A stretch of DNA of 64,000 nt from Undaria pinnatifida (lineage: Eukaryota > Sar > Phaeophyceae > Laminariales > Alariaceae), in contig JABAKD010000009.1 of assembly GCA_012845835.1 (NCBI GenBank), positions 4,440,904 through 4,504,903 of the forward strand, read 5' to 3'. Each line of letters opens with the position of its first letter. Within the stretch, counting starts at the first letter, position 1. The notes under the pieces are model-generated. The model had not been told where the DNA came from, made no database searches, and saw only the letters and a program-made list of their open reading frames with translations. The translations under genes were made by a program, and so were the position numbers. Shown one piece after another: positions 48,120 to 59,579 of this stretch.

Positions 48120-49160
48120 AGATATTGATTACCGAGACGGACCCTGATGCTCCCGAGGCGTCTACGCTGGCTGACGATAACTATTTGTGCGTTCTACGGC
48201 CGCCAAAGGAAATATCGCCAGTGGATACCGGGCTTACTGAGACAATGCAGCATCAGGTTTCTCAAAGCGTTCGGCCACATGATGCGACACGCGTTCTTCA
48301 CTGCGTTGCGGTGCAGATGTCGGCACCCACCTGACAGAAGCAGTGTGGAGATTTCAGCCCCACGCGTCTCAGTCGTGGGGCCTGGCGGGGCCTGGCGGAT
48401 GTGGTGACACGAGCGTAGATTCGAAGGGTGTAGACGGAACCGCACATGGAGCCCTCCACGCAGCATGTCGCGGGCGTCGTGTGCTTCCCGGTGCTTCCAT
48501 GGCTGCTGAGGTCAAGGTGCTCGTGGATTTTGGTTCAGGTATTTGTAAAATATTGGGGGCACTTGTAGAGGCGCGGCGAGGACAGCAGGGGATGACGTAA
48601 ACTGCGTTAACTCGGGCGTTTGTTAGACATGCCCTTGTGACATTGAGACGCAATCGTGTCCACTCCGCTCAACGTTTTAAACGAGATGAGGACCAGTCCG
48701 GTTAACCACGCCGTTTGTCGCGCTTCCTGGAGGAAGCCATATGGTTATCATTGGGCAGAAGATGTTGGGAGAGAAACTCGGCATCGACGTCACGGCGTAG
48801 CTCACGGCAATACGTACTGGATGCATCCGGGCGACAAGATGGCGCTAGAGTGGAATTACAAATCGTTCTGTTGGCGAGCCCAAAGCCGGCGCTCTGCTGC
48901 CGGCGGCGATGGCAATCACGGCGTTCGATCCTGACGGCCATGCACTGGTTGAGGTGGACAATAATGTCGAAGTGACGCTGTGGGCGCGTTGGAGACGGAC
49001 GCCGATGACGCCGTTGACCATGGCTTATTGCCGACATGTGCCAAGTTGCTGCGCGGTGTCATTGGTCGCACGCATCGGGACGTGTTCCGTCGGGCGTTGT
49101 TGGACCACCCACCCGCGGGCGTGGAGCCCATGACGGTGCGGCTCCAGCCCGGTGCATAAG
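48120..49160 (+). other. Decayed coding-like region, family not recognised
   Basis: Protein-like segments occur in all three plus frames, including DPDAPEASTLADDNYLCVL, MAAEVKVLVDFGSGICKIL, MAITAFDPDGHALVEVDN and KLLRGVIGRTHRDVFRRALL. GC is higher than in the flanks. The frame switches suggest an old gene or element with several frameshifts. No motif was identified and no function is proposed. Confidence 0.25.
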
Positions 49161-49772
49161 ACCGGTGCGGGTACAGCCCCCATTTTAAGGTATCGACAGT
49201 TGAAGGCGGCAGAGTCTTGCCGAGACTGCAGCTCGATGATGACGATGATCGGCGTCTAGGTGCCCATGAAATAACTGGGGAAACCGTAGAGCACCTTGGC
49301 GCCAGTGTCGCGCGTGTTTAACGTGCCGGTCGTGCTGCTTCAAGATCTTTAGGCGCTGCGATGAAAGTGGAGCAAAATCGGGCGCTCATCCAGCAGTATG
49401 GGCTGCGTTCGTAATCATCGTGGGTTTGGGGGGGTTCCCGAATTGTTGCTCGCTGATTTTCGGTTATGTCTGAATTTTCAATTTAAAGCTCGTCTGACTT
49501 CTGCGGAGGGCGCTGATAGCGCCTGACACAGCCACAGCTGGTAGTTCATCGCCGATGTTGTATATGTACAGCGCATGTTCGAGGTTGATGCTTACGTTTA
49601 ACGGATATCTATTGTACTGAAACACAAATTCAATTTTTAGTCTGGGTTTTGGCAAGTTGAATAAAACGTTGGAGGTGACACCTAGTGCGTGGTTTGCTTG
49701 AAGATGCACTGGTAACGACGCGGCTGCTGAGCACTCAATGTTCATGATCAGTAAGCGTAGTAGATCTTAGGT

Positions 49773-50464
49773 CGTGTTGAAAATGACCACGATTTGTCAT
49801 ATTTGACGATCGCACAACGTTACGGATCGCTGTGTTTATCAATGCTACTCCCTCTGAGACGATTTTGACGTTGGTAGCGCGAGATAGGCTTTTCACGGGT
49901 TCTGTACCGGTGCGGTCTTATTATTGAGAGTTTAACCGACGTAGAAAGCATGAACATAATTTGTCAGAGAATTCCACTGTCACTATTGCCGTTTGTTTAC
50001 TTCTTCGAGCAATAACGAACGAGCTACCGCGTTGTGGACGAACGCACCCGGGGTATACGAGAGGAAGTCCTCGGAGCTGGTACCACCGGGCCCGCGGTGG
50101 CAGGAGTCGGTACAACACATGTAAATAGAAGCAGTTTTCAAACCACAACCGTGTTGCCAGTGGAACAAAATAACTATAACTATTCGAAATAAGAGCTGGT
50201 TGTTTTTTGTATCAACACGGCGGTTAGGATCCATTTTAGGTGGGGGAGTTCCACGTATTGACAAGGGACTTATGTATAAGATATGAGGCGACACTCAACA
50301 GGGCGAATGGGATGTCAATTTTGCCGGTTGCTTCCTTGCATAAATCGCCACGATCTGTCACTCGACGGCTTGATAATATAAGAGAGAGTTCTGTGTCACT
50401 GGTTTGAGTCACTACCACACCTTCCAGCGCCAGCTGCGTGTGCACCATGAGAGATATATCAACG
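49773..50464 (+). repeat. 5' LTR of Copia B
   Basis: 50197-50464 matches 55836-56054. Shared blocks are TGGTTGTTTTTT, GGGGGAGTTCCA, ATTGA(C/T)AAGGGA, TTGCTTCCTTGCAT and AATCGCCACGA, with a TATA-like AATATAAGA near 50374. This copy has an extra block of about 40 bp (50399-50440). The 5' limit at the TGTTGA near 49773 is tentative because the U3 parts of the two copies align poorly. Confidence 0.7.
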
Positions 50465-50667
50465 CACTAGTGAAAGAGCCAGATGATTCCTAGTGAAAAG
50501 CGCAGCCAAGGCCTGCCTACAGAGGTCGGCAAAAGCGAAAAATGTCAGATCGCGACGGTCATAATATTGCGACGAGCGTATGAGCAAAGAGAGATATCTG
50601 GCAGCAGATAGAGAGCAGAGGAAGATACTAGAAATAAAACATGCGATCGTGGTCTTGCAAAAGGTAA

Positions 50668-51350
50668 GTGGATAAGGCGGCCGATGAATTGGTCATGCTT
50701 GGTATTGGGAAAAGTGAAGAAGAGGTAAACAGGCACATCGTCACTAACCTCTCAACGTTGTACACAATCCAGAGCAAATCGATTCTCTCTCGCCCGTCAA
50801 TCCCTCGTTCTGAAATCGACGAGATTGTTCGGGATGCATATTTGAATGATAAGGTAGAAAAAAGGGGGGTGACTAAAGCGTTGGGAGTAAAAGTGGTGTT
50901 AGATCCGCGTGTCTCGTACGCCTGCGCCGTTCAGCCTGCCGGTGGAGCAGGCACAAGTTCACGTAGTCGAGGGAGAAACAAGAGAGGGGGAAAGTACAAG
51001 CAGCAGCAGCAGCAGCAACAACAGTCACCTAAACAAATTGTCGGCACAACCCTGGTCCAAATCTAGTTGGGACGGGGGTGACATGCTCCTGCCGAGACGG
51101 GGGGACAGGTTCCGGCCGGGACGGGAGGGCAGGTTCCTGCAATGGATTGGCTACTTACCGATCCACCGTCACGGGTTATGCCGCCGATTCCCTGGCCACC
51201 GGTGGGAAATCCGACAGACTGGGGTCCCCCACCGAATCCAGAATCACGGGGACAGAAGGAGGTATGTTACAGATGCCACCGGCCGGGTCACCATGTAGCG
51301 GAGTACCCGATTTTCGCAGCACATATGGACGTGGCGGCCCCTTTTACAGC
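50668..51350 (+). pseudogene. Copia B gag with damaged zinc knuckle
   Basis: 50668-51066 encodes the gag helices (ADELVMLGIGKSEEEVNRHI) and a Gln run from CAG codons (51001-51026). The nucleocapsid motif in the next frame reads CYRCHRPGHHVAEY: the C-C-H spacing of a CCHC knuckle is there but the last Cys is Tyr. One frameshift lies near 51060. Confidence 0.75.
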
Positions 51351-51569
51351 TTGACAATCCCCCCACCCCATGCACGGTGATGGTGGATGGGTAAAACGGT
51401 CACCCCGTGGCATTGATGGGTACACCACAGCCGTAGTTCCCCCACCACAACCCTTTTTGAAAAAATCCCACGAGCAGAAGAACGACGACAGATGTGCGCC
51501 TACGTAAGCCGAAATCTTCTTACGGCGCTTACACAAAAAGACAAAGATGGTCACAGCGGTAGTTTGTTG

Positions 51570-52368
51570 GGGAATGGACGAGAACAATGGATAGCAGTTT
51601 CGGGGGCCACCTGTAACTGGTAACCCCGTCGGCATGGTAGGTTGCACCCCCCCCTCTCCTGGTAATAGTACCTTGGTAGTAGGCGACATGACGTCGCTGC
51701 AGGTTTTTTGGATTGGAAAAATACCGAGGATAGTTCATGGCAAGCAGGGAGGTGTTCCGGTTACGCTCTTAGACGTAGCTGATGTACCTGGTGTGCCATT
51801 CAGCCTGTTCTCGCTCGCTGCCGTCATGCCAAAATGTGCCGTCTCGCTCTATGCTGAAGGAGTTCATATGTTGAATGGAGGTCTGTCTTTTTTGCGTGGA
51901 GAGGCTAGGTCATTTGTAGAGGCCACTAGAGTAGTTGAGACCCCGATTGTTGCCGCCGTATTAGCCCCGAGAAAGATGAGGTTGATTGATTTGAACGACG
52001 TTCATGTTTCCCTTGCACATTCCCATGCTGATATCCTTCGAGAAACGGCGCGGCAGATGGAAATAAAAGTGTTCGGGGAGTTGGTTCCGTGTGCTAGGTG
52101 TTCCGAGGTGAAGGGGAGGAGGATGGCTGTACCGTGGACGTCGGAATGCCGTTCCACCAGCCCTCTGGGGCGTCTCTTCGTGCATCTATCGGGGCAACAT
52201 CCTAAGTCTGCCGGCCGTGCGGAGTACTTAATGATGATTGATGATGACTACTCGCGGATGGGGTGGCCGATGGCCTTTGCTGGTTTCTGGCCGACATTAA
52301 CGTCAGGGGTACCCCGTCCACCGTCCAGTGCATTCGCTCGGACACCGGCACGCAATAAAGTCAACTGA
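51570..52368 (+). pseudogene. Copia B protease remnant, pre-integrase and integrase N-terminal part
   Basis: Just before the long frame, WIAVSGATCNW replaces the usual W-x-x-D-S-G-A-[ST] protease box, so the catalytic Asp is Val. The frame 51634-52368 continues with DVADVPGVPFSLFSLAAV, the pre-integrase region DVHVSLAHSHAD...CARC and integrase LMMIDDDYSRMGWPMAF. The first integrase Asp of the usual V-D-L-x-G block is His (VHLSGQ). Two catalytic centres are therefore dead. Confidence 0.8.
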
Positions 52369-52373
52369 AGTTC

Positions 52374-52680
52374 GTGGCGTTACTCAACGCTCGTGGGATT
52401 CGCCGCGAGTACACGCCTGTCAAATCACCGAAGCACGACGGTGTGGTTGAGCGTCGAGTAGCCATGACGCTCGAGCTTGCTATTGCGTCCAGCCTGGAAG
52501 CTCCCAGTTTGTTTGGCGACGCGAAGATGCCGCAGACACAGCTCCTTGTGCTGAGGCTTGTACGTACGCCAGGGACGCCATCAACATGACGGCAAGGGTC
52601 GGGAACAAGCCGGAGATGCACTCACCCTACCAGACGTTGCACAAGAGACCGTCATTACCGCGGTATCTCCCGTTCCTGAA
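52374..52680 (+). pseudogene. Copia B integrase C-terminal part
   Basis: It encodes GIRREYTPVKSPKHDGVVER, with the last catalytic Glu in VER, then AMTLELAIASSLEAPSLFGD. It is separated from the upstream integrase frame by a frameshift at about 52370 and continues degenerate to about 52680 (a LPFLKPG-like block in another frame). Confidence 0.8.
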
Positions 52681-52879
52681 GCCGGGTTTTCACCGCGTAC
52701 AAGGAGGATCCTAATGTCGGAACCCTAGGCGGGGGCTTGTTTGTACTTGAATGGTGAAAATAATCACTCGACAGAGTGTTGAAAAATTCTGCTGATGTCT
52801 GGGCGTACGTCATACTCCCACCACATCACTTGGGAATACGCGAGGAAATCGTTTGCGGGGGTACGGCCTCCGGAGAAGA

Positions 52880-53170
52880 GGTCTACACCGGCACCTTCGC
52901 CGCCGCCGTCCCCGGGTACGCCGGAGCCTCTGTTAGATCCCAGAGCTTGGTTCAAGCCGCCGGCACCGTTCTTTCTATTGTCGCCGCAAACAGCCGTCTC
53001 GGCCGACGCTGTCGCCGCCACCGCCACCGCCGCTGCCGCCGTCACAGCCGCCGTCATCGTCACCCCCCCTGCCAACGCCGCCGTTACCGCCACCGCCGTC
53101 GCCACGGCCATCGCCGTCGTCACCGCCGTTACCGTCGCAACAGCAACTGTAGCCACAGCATTCAAGGCGT
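52880..53170 (+). repeat. GCC/CCG trinucleotide-rich linker in Copia B
   Basis: The integrase-RT linker has expanded GCC, CCG and ACC triplets, giving Ala/Thr/Val-rich or Arg/His-rich peptides in the plus frames and Ala/Thr/Val- or Gly/Asp-rich peptides on the minus strand. All frames stay open because of the repeat. None is a separate gene. Confidence 0.75.
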
Positions 53171-53479
53171 GCTTCCCGGGAGCTGGGCAGTGACAACCCA
53201 GGCCCGAAGGACGACGTTGTGCAGCGGGGCAGGACGAGGGGCGAGACAGTGCGACACCGAGAGGCTGCGGTGGACACGGATGTTGACGATGTGCGGCTAG
53301 GCAGAACTAGGGAAGAAACTGCGCGGCACCGAGAATCTGCGGGACATGGACTGTTGTCTGTAATGGCAGCGAGAGAAGGCAGAGGTCACGCTTTTGTTCA
53401 CCAAGCCCCGACCCACGATAATCCCCCTCTTTCCACCCGCCCGGTGAGCGAGCTTTCAACGCCAAAATCGTATGCTGAA

Positions 53480-54235
53480 GCATGTGCGGATGAGCAGTCG
53501 GCAGGTTGGAGGCAGGCGATGGAAAAGAAGTGCCGTAGATTAGCGAGCGCGGGAACGTTTGGGGAGATGTAGCAACCAGACGGACTGAACGTCATCTCGC
53601 CGAAATAGGTGTTTGCCTGGAATCCTAACGAGCATGGATATGTGGTTCGAACGAAGGCGAGACTGGTGGCGCGAGGTTTCAAGCAGCGTGAAGGTATTGA
53701 TTTCTTTGAGACTTACGCCCCGACGCCTGCTGCGTATTATTTTCGTTTGTTGGGTGCTGTCGCGTGTGCGTTGGGTTTGGATTTGTGTCATCTTCATGCT
53801 GAGCAAGCATTCGTTCGGTCAAGTCCGGGAGAGGATGTTTTCATGCGACTACCCCTGGTTGTAGCGAATTGCACAGTAAAAATGTCAGGTTGAATCGCAG
53901 TCTCTACGGCTTGAAACAAGAGTCGAATCGTGGCATAAACATATTTTCACCCACATAAAGAATCTTGGATTTGAACAGAGCCTCCCTGTTGCGTGTGTCT
54001 TGCGATTGGTCGAATCGGGATCTGTTTCCATAGAAACAGTAGTGCATGCGGATGACATTTTTGCTGTAGGGCTCAAGGCGAGATGCGATCGGTTTTGTGA
54101 AGATCTGAACCGCCTTGTTCCGATCAACAATCTGGGCGAACTGCGGTGATATTCTGATTGTCGTTTTGCGAGGGATTGGGATACTGCTACTTTGACGATA
54201 TAGAAACAAGGTTTCGCTGAAAACACCGCGGCGGG
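53480..54235 (+). pseudogene. Copia B reverse transcriptase, frameshifted
   Basis: Segments in order: YAEACADEQSAGWRQAMEKK, RTKARLVARGFKQREGIDFF, ETYAPTPAAYY, LDLCHLHAEQAFVRSSPGED, SLYGLKQ, VVHADDIFAVG. The first catalytic Asp (usual xxD-A/V-x-x-AF) is His in HLHAEQAF, while the xxDD box (HADD near 54050) is intact. Stops and frameshifts lie at 53570, 53880, 53930 and 54190. Confidence 0.8.
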
Positions 54236-54237
54236 GT

Positions 54238-55257
54238 TTGATGTTAGTGCTGGGAAGAAGTACCCGACTTTCGACTTGTCCGAAAATCAAGACGTTCCAC
54301 AAAAATGAACCTGTGGGCGATTGGCCTTTCCGTGAGTTGGTAGCATGTTTGATGCGGCTTGCAAACCAAACACGACCGGATATTGCAAGTGCGGTGATCG
54401 CGGTAGAAAGGTACGCGAATCAGCCTAGGGAAGTACACTGGAGGACCGCCATTGGTGTTTTAGAGTATGCCTATTTTACCAGTGACTTTGGTATCATGTT
54501 CCATAAGGGGAGCGGGCTTGAGATGGTGGCGTTTGCAGCTGATGACTACGCCAGCAAAGCCGCTGACAGGAGGTCAACTTCAGGTAGAGCTGTAACGTGT
54601 GCGGGCGCCTGTGTGCACTGGTGTTCGAGAACAAGAAATACGGCACGCTCTTGACCATTGAGGACGAGTATGTAGAACTGGCAGACACCATGAAGACCAA
54701 GGCTACGGTAGGGGGGGCACCCCCGTTTTCACTGGTGTGTTCAAGCCAGTGGCACGAGTGACTCTGTATCTTACGGATGAAAATGGTTTAGGAACTTGTT
54801 GTGGAGCGGCTTAGATTACCTTTGCATTGAGAATTGATTTCGCCAATGTAAAACATGAAGAAAACCTAAGATCGCAAAGGAACGAAGGGGTTACTCGCGC
54901 GAGTGACCCCTAGCCTCTGAAATTAAAGGCACAAAAAGATACCCCCCTACTGTAGCCTGGGTCTGAAGTAGGGGATATTCTCGCGGTATGTGGGGATTAT
55001 GTTCTGGGGGGTTTGGTACGTCGTGCATTACGGTGTTCAAGAATAACGAGGGGGCGAAGAACCTGGCGAAAAACCAAGTGTGCACGTCGAACTCGAAGCA
55101 TATGGACGTACAACACCACTTTCTGCGGGAGCTTATTGTTAAAGGGGGGTTTGTTATTACTCATGTCGAGTCAGATTATCAACATGCAGAATTTTTGACA
55201 AAGCCGCTCGACTATACGGTTTTGTTATATCACCGGGATTGTTTTATGAACATTTGA
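54238..55257 (+). pseudogene. Copia B RNase H, split by a MITE
   Basis: The left part has PFRELVACLMRLANQTRPDI, the end of RT plus connection, and ADDYASKAADRRSTSGRAV, the RNase H start. The MITE 54695-54963 follows. The right part resumes with ITVFKNNEGAKNLAKNQV, SNSKHMDVQHHFLRELIVKG and HAEFLTKPLD, ending at a TGA at 55255. It is a complete but interrupted domain. Confidence 0.85.
54695..54963 (-). mobile_element. MITE family 1, copy 3 (269 bp, TSD TGAA), nested in Copia B
   Basis: It starts GACCAAGGCTACGGTAGGGG and ends CCCTACTGTAGCCTGGGTC. TGAA flanks it at 54691-54694 and 54964-54967. It is inverted relative to copies 1 and 2. Removing one TGAA rejoins the Copia RNase H sequence. Confidence 0.93.
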
Positions 55258-55282
55258 TTCGTTTTTCGTATGGAGGATAGAT

Positions 55283-56054
55283 ATATGTTGATTTCAGATT
55301 ACGGGTTTTAATCGTCAGTTTTTTCCGGGTGCTATGTGGTTGTTCGAAATTGAGTTTTTGAGTAGTGCAACATATCCCGCCGCTTCGGGTGGTTCGTCGT
55401 GCATCGTGCGGAGTACAACTAGATCGAGTTTCTGTGTTTTTTTTCATTTTGTAAAAATTATTAGTTTGATTCTTCATGGTTCAGCTAAATCCTGTACCGA
55501 CAACTGCAATTTCAAGAATATAGTGGATAATGAGAGAGTTTATTATAGCCATAAATCCGAAGACATAGGCCGTTTTCTGTGTCTAATTTTGAGGATGGTG
55601 CCGTTTTTCTGGCAACTATTTCAACAGTGCTTGGTGTTTCCAGTGAAAGGTTGCTGTTATTTTGTCAGAGAATTTGAGGATTTGAAAGTTTTGATTTTCG
55701 AGTTTGGTCTGAAATTGAATTGCGTTGAGTATGATATTGCGACACATCAACCCTGCGATGTCGTGCCTTCTCATACATACAGAGCAGGGGGGATATCAGT
55801 ATGTTCGCCGTGTATAATAAAGAACGGGGGGGTGTTGGTTGTTTTTTTGAACACGGCCGTTAGAATCCATTATATATGGGGGAGTTCCATGTATTGATAA
55901 GGGATTAATGTATACGGTATGAGGGGACACTCAGCGGGAGAAATGGGAGGTTTATTTCTGCGATTGCTTCCTTGCATGAATCGCCACGAGCTGTCACCCG
56001 ACGGCCGGATAATATAAGACAGAGTTCTGTGTGCACCTTTAGAGGTCTATCAAC
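55283..56054 (+). repeat. 3' LTR of Copia B
   Basis: The last 220 bp (55836-56054) match the 5' LTR, including the TATA-like AATATAAGA near 56011. The 5' limit is set by a purine-rich ATGGAGGATAGATA tract followed by TGTTGA (about 55285). A 187-codon open frame (55334-55897) lies inside the LTR and has no counterpart in the 5' LTR, so I do not call it a gene. Confidence 0.65.
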
Positions 56055-58460
56055 GAAAGCCATCTAAAAACCAACGAAAAATCTCTGAACGTGAAGGAGT
56101 CGAGTCCAGTACGCAAATGCCACTGTTTGTATGTGCCTGCATGATGTGTGCTTCGTGTACTACGACTGCAAAGCCCAATATAAAGCTGAGAATAGCCTTG
56201 CCAACGCAAATCGAGTACACTATAGATCCGTAGAGCGGTACGAGTTGTACTCGCACGAATGCGAAGCAAACTTCGTACTGTAAAACAAGAAACAAAATGC
56301 AACGAGAAAATCTATACCCCCCCCAACAATAAACCAAAACCAATAGCAAAAAAAAATATCGTGTTCACGTTCTTGTTGCGTGTTACTGATGGTGTTTAAA
56401 GACCTTCGTGGTCTTTCATAGATGTTGAAGCGTTAAAGAAGACCTCAAGTAGTAGATGTCGGTATCGCTGCTGTCAATATCACCGATTTGATGATGATGG
56501 TGGTGGTGATGATCGTCCGTACATTTGCGGTCGTTGCGCCTTTGATTTGTTCGAAGGGGTCTATTCGCCGGCTAGTCGTTGTTGATGGAGTGGTTTGACG
56601 TGCCAGAGATAATAAACGCGGTGCAACTAAACCGTTGCGTCCCAAAAGAGAAAAGTCCAAACAAACCGTCGGACTCCGATTTCGGGTCGTTTGTTTCAGA
56701 TGTCTTCGGCAACGCCGACATAGTTCGTTGCACGCTTTATTTGAAGCTCGCGAACCACGTATCTGGCTCGATATTACAGCAGACATGCACTGGATTGTTG
56801 TCGTCGGGAGAATGCCGGCGAGCTAGATCTGTGTTAGATTGCAGTTGGCGATGAGATAGCATGGTTCCACACGCAACATGGGAGCCTGCATTAGAGCGAC
56901 GCTGAAGCACCGAGCAGTTGACAAACATTTTGCTCGGAAATAAGAGTATGCTACAACAGGTAGCTACGTTCAATCGTCACCTCTTGTGCAAGACACAGCA
57001 GCGACAAAAGCTCCTGTGTTCTGTGACGGTGGAGATGTGATCGTTGTGTTCGCTACAGTGGTGAGTGCTGTTACAGATGGCGTTGTCCGGGTCGTGGCAG
57101 GTACTGATATGGTACGTAGTTGCTGATGATACCTGATAGCTGATGAAACAAACACCTGTCACAGATGCCTTGTCGATGTGATGTACATGTGGTCGTACGA
57201 AAAGCAGTTAGTGAGGTGTTATCGATAGTGGTAGTGCCGTGCTTACGACGTCGAGTTGGCCATACAGTATGCCTAGCAGAGGCCGACGGCATTTACACTG
57301 TTTTCCACCTGCAAAACCATCAACGCGCTGATGGGCTTTTCGTTTATTCTGTGCATTCCGCACTGTGTGCATTTTGAGCGAATCACAACTGCTGTACACA
57401 CGTTGAGACGCCCGTCCTGTGAGCAAAGACCCGTCACGACTGATTGAGTATAGAGTAGATTCTCCGTGACGACGGCCATTTATCCTGCTGCTTGCGTTGT
57501 AACTTCGCAGCATTCTTCACCTTAATGTACGCGTCGTAGCTTGACAGCAGTTAGACGTACTTCGACATGCGAAACGTGGAAATATTTACGTGGAGATGCT
57601 AGACTCATTTATTTTCGAGTCTGGTACGTCCTTCCAGCGCGGAAACTCCAACCGCGTCGGTAGATAACTTCTCCTAGCCGGATACGTACGTCTAGCTTAG
57701 AAGCGTCACGCTGATGCTCGGGGAGAGAAATGCCCTGTTTGGGCTGGGCGCAATTCCCCCGTCGTTACGTTGAGTGGCCGAGTTGCCGACGCCCTCGCAG
57801 CACGATACACTTGTGGTTTTCTCGCCTTATTGTGATTCTATCACGAGGGAGAATACTTTGTCTTCTTTCGTACTACTTGGTAGCTTGTAGAACGGCTTGA
57901 ATAAAGACTTTGCGCGAATGATAGCGTAGACTTCGGACTGTATACCCGCTAAACGGGTGAAAGCTCCAGCAGCCGTCTCACCTGCTTCTCGCGTACCTCG
58001 TCAGTGCAATTTCCTTGCTCGAATGCTTCTGATTTTCATGGCGTATTCATAGGTGTGATGCTTTGCTTTGTGGACGCTGATCTTGCTTCGTGAAGAAGCC
58101 TCTAAGTTTTCTTCGTACTTGGGGAAAGGCACATCATCCGTTGAACTACGCGTAGACGCTTAACGACCTTAGAGGGACGCCGTTGCGTGGTGCCAATAGA
58201 TCAAGGAGCGAAGCTCACATGTTTGTTCTCTTGTTTGTGACCCATGTTCTGACTATCATATGAAAACTGCAAGGGTTGCTCTGAAACGTCAGTGATGACT
58301 ATTTGTGATGAGAAGATAAGAGAAGATAGTTTGGGAAGTGGCGCCTATGTGGCCAAAAGCTGTTTAACAGAAGGGAAAAACAGGAGACGTAGGGAGAGAA
58401 GAAAACGTGCGGTACTGCCATACCGTTCTAAAGTATTTTTTTTGCAATACTCCCCGTTGC
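56055..58460. other. Stretch without recognisable gene
   Basis: Only short frames on both strands. A 91-codon plus frame (56579-56854) looks protein-like (VPKEKSPNKPSDSDFGSFV) but has no domain and no splice support. From 57500 to 58460 every frame is short. Confidence 0.5.
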
Positions 58461-58813
58461 TTGTATAGATCTACCCACTGGCCTACGTAGTCACGTGACT
58501 ACATGGCCCAGTGGGTAGTTTTATATATCTAACAAAAAATGTGTTTTGCGAGTCCGATAAAAGACTCTCACCGACATTTCAACAGGGATATCCGGGGCTC
58601 TCCTCTCGCCACGCACAACCCTAGTACTCAGGAGCAAACTATCATGACCATTCACGTCTCCAGCGCGCACGCTCGTAACGATGTCATTTCCAATTTCCTA
58701 TTATTTTCTCGAAAAAAAACAGAAAAAAACAGAAATATGAAGTCGGTGGGATTCAAATCCACCACATATATTTTGTTTGTTGTATAGAACTACCCACTGG
58801 CTAAAGAAGTCAC
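58461..58813 (+). mobile_element. Palindromic TIR element with CTACCCACTGGC ends
   Basis: A near-perfect palindrome at 58471-58518 (CTACCCACTGG...GTAGTCAC | GTGACTAC...CCAGTGGGTAG, 21 of 24 paired, centre CACGTG) is followed 0.27 kb later by a third copy of the arm (58790-58813). 58495-58813 is thus a 319-bp element with terminal inverted repeats. 58461-58494 and 58780-58813 are direct repeats that share ten more bases upstream (TTGTATAGAW). Confidence 0.75.
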
Positions 58814-59579
58814 AGGAAAATGCACGTGAGTGCATGTATGTGGCTAAACCCCACCGGTAGTGATTCAATTTTCCTCAAACCTGGCTATCGCAAGGTGAAC
58901 AGGGAAATCAAGTCCAAGGCGAAAGCACATAAGTAGTTTAACCTCGGCCCTGCGCCAAGCCACCTCCGACACGCCGTAGGAGTGCTGACAAAACACCGTA
59001 CTCTGCCTATCACGCATCATGCCACCTGGCAACGCGTGTCACCAGCACCCCCTGTACCTGCCCACCTGCATGACTTCGAATCCAATGAAGAAGAAGGGGA
59101 GCTGCAAGGTCGACGTCGAGAGCACGTCATATCGAGGCTGGTGGGGTGATGGACGAGCAGGACAAAGGTCTGGCTTTCCTGACCGACTTCGACGTGACGT
59201 GGGGAATTGATTTGCACTCGTTCTTAATGGAGCGCTCACGAAAGACACCTGCTGCCGGCGAAACTGGCGATCTGGACGCGTGCTTGACGGAGCGCTAACA
59301 GGAGGCACCTGTCGCCGGCGATGCTGCCGACGGAGGAGCGGAGGCCATAGACTCGTCTCAAGGGGGCGATGTGAAATACTCTTTGGTCCCGGCATGGAGG
59401 GCCGAAAAGGACTCAGGCGCATCAGCAGCCTCAGGCACTAACCAAGGGAATGGCGAAGGTCCCCCCGAGGTCCTGTCAGGGAGGGCGACTCACGAGGTCA
59501 GTAGCTGGGGACGGCTAGCCCCGACAGTAATGAGCCATTTTCCAGGGTCAGAGCGCCTGCAGGATTAATCTGCTCAACG

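Larger units (their letters stand above)
50668..55257 (+). mobile_element. Copia retrotransposon B internal region, decayed
   Basis: The order on the plus strand is gag, zinc knuckle, protease, pre-integrase, integrase, linker, reverse transcriptase, RNase H. It differs from the family of A and of 58862-61773 in every domain. Frames break repeatedly and key residues are lost (see the parts). A 269-bp MITE interrupts the RNase H region. Confidence 0.9.

Noticed and set aside
52764-53300. Overlapping Ala/Thr-rich, Arg/His-rich and Gly-rich frames
   Set aside because: All arise from GCC/CCG triplet expansion in the Copia B linker. All frames of the repeat are open.
55334-55897. 187-codon plus-strand frame after Copia B RNase H
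   Set aside because: It lies inside the 3' LTR and has no counterpart in the 5' LTR. The composition is Phe/Val/Cys-rich without a domain, and no env-like signal or membrane pattern is convincing.
58741-58765. tRNA-like T-arm, GGTGGGATTCAAATCCACC
   Set aside because: The stem has a two-base bulge, no acceptor, D or anticodon arm can be paired around it, and no A box lies at a suitable distance.
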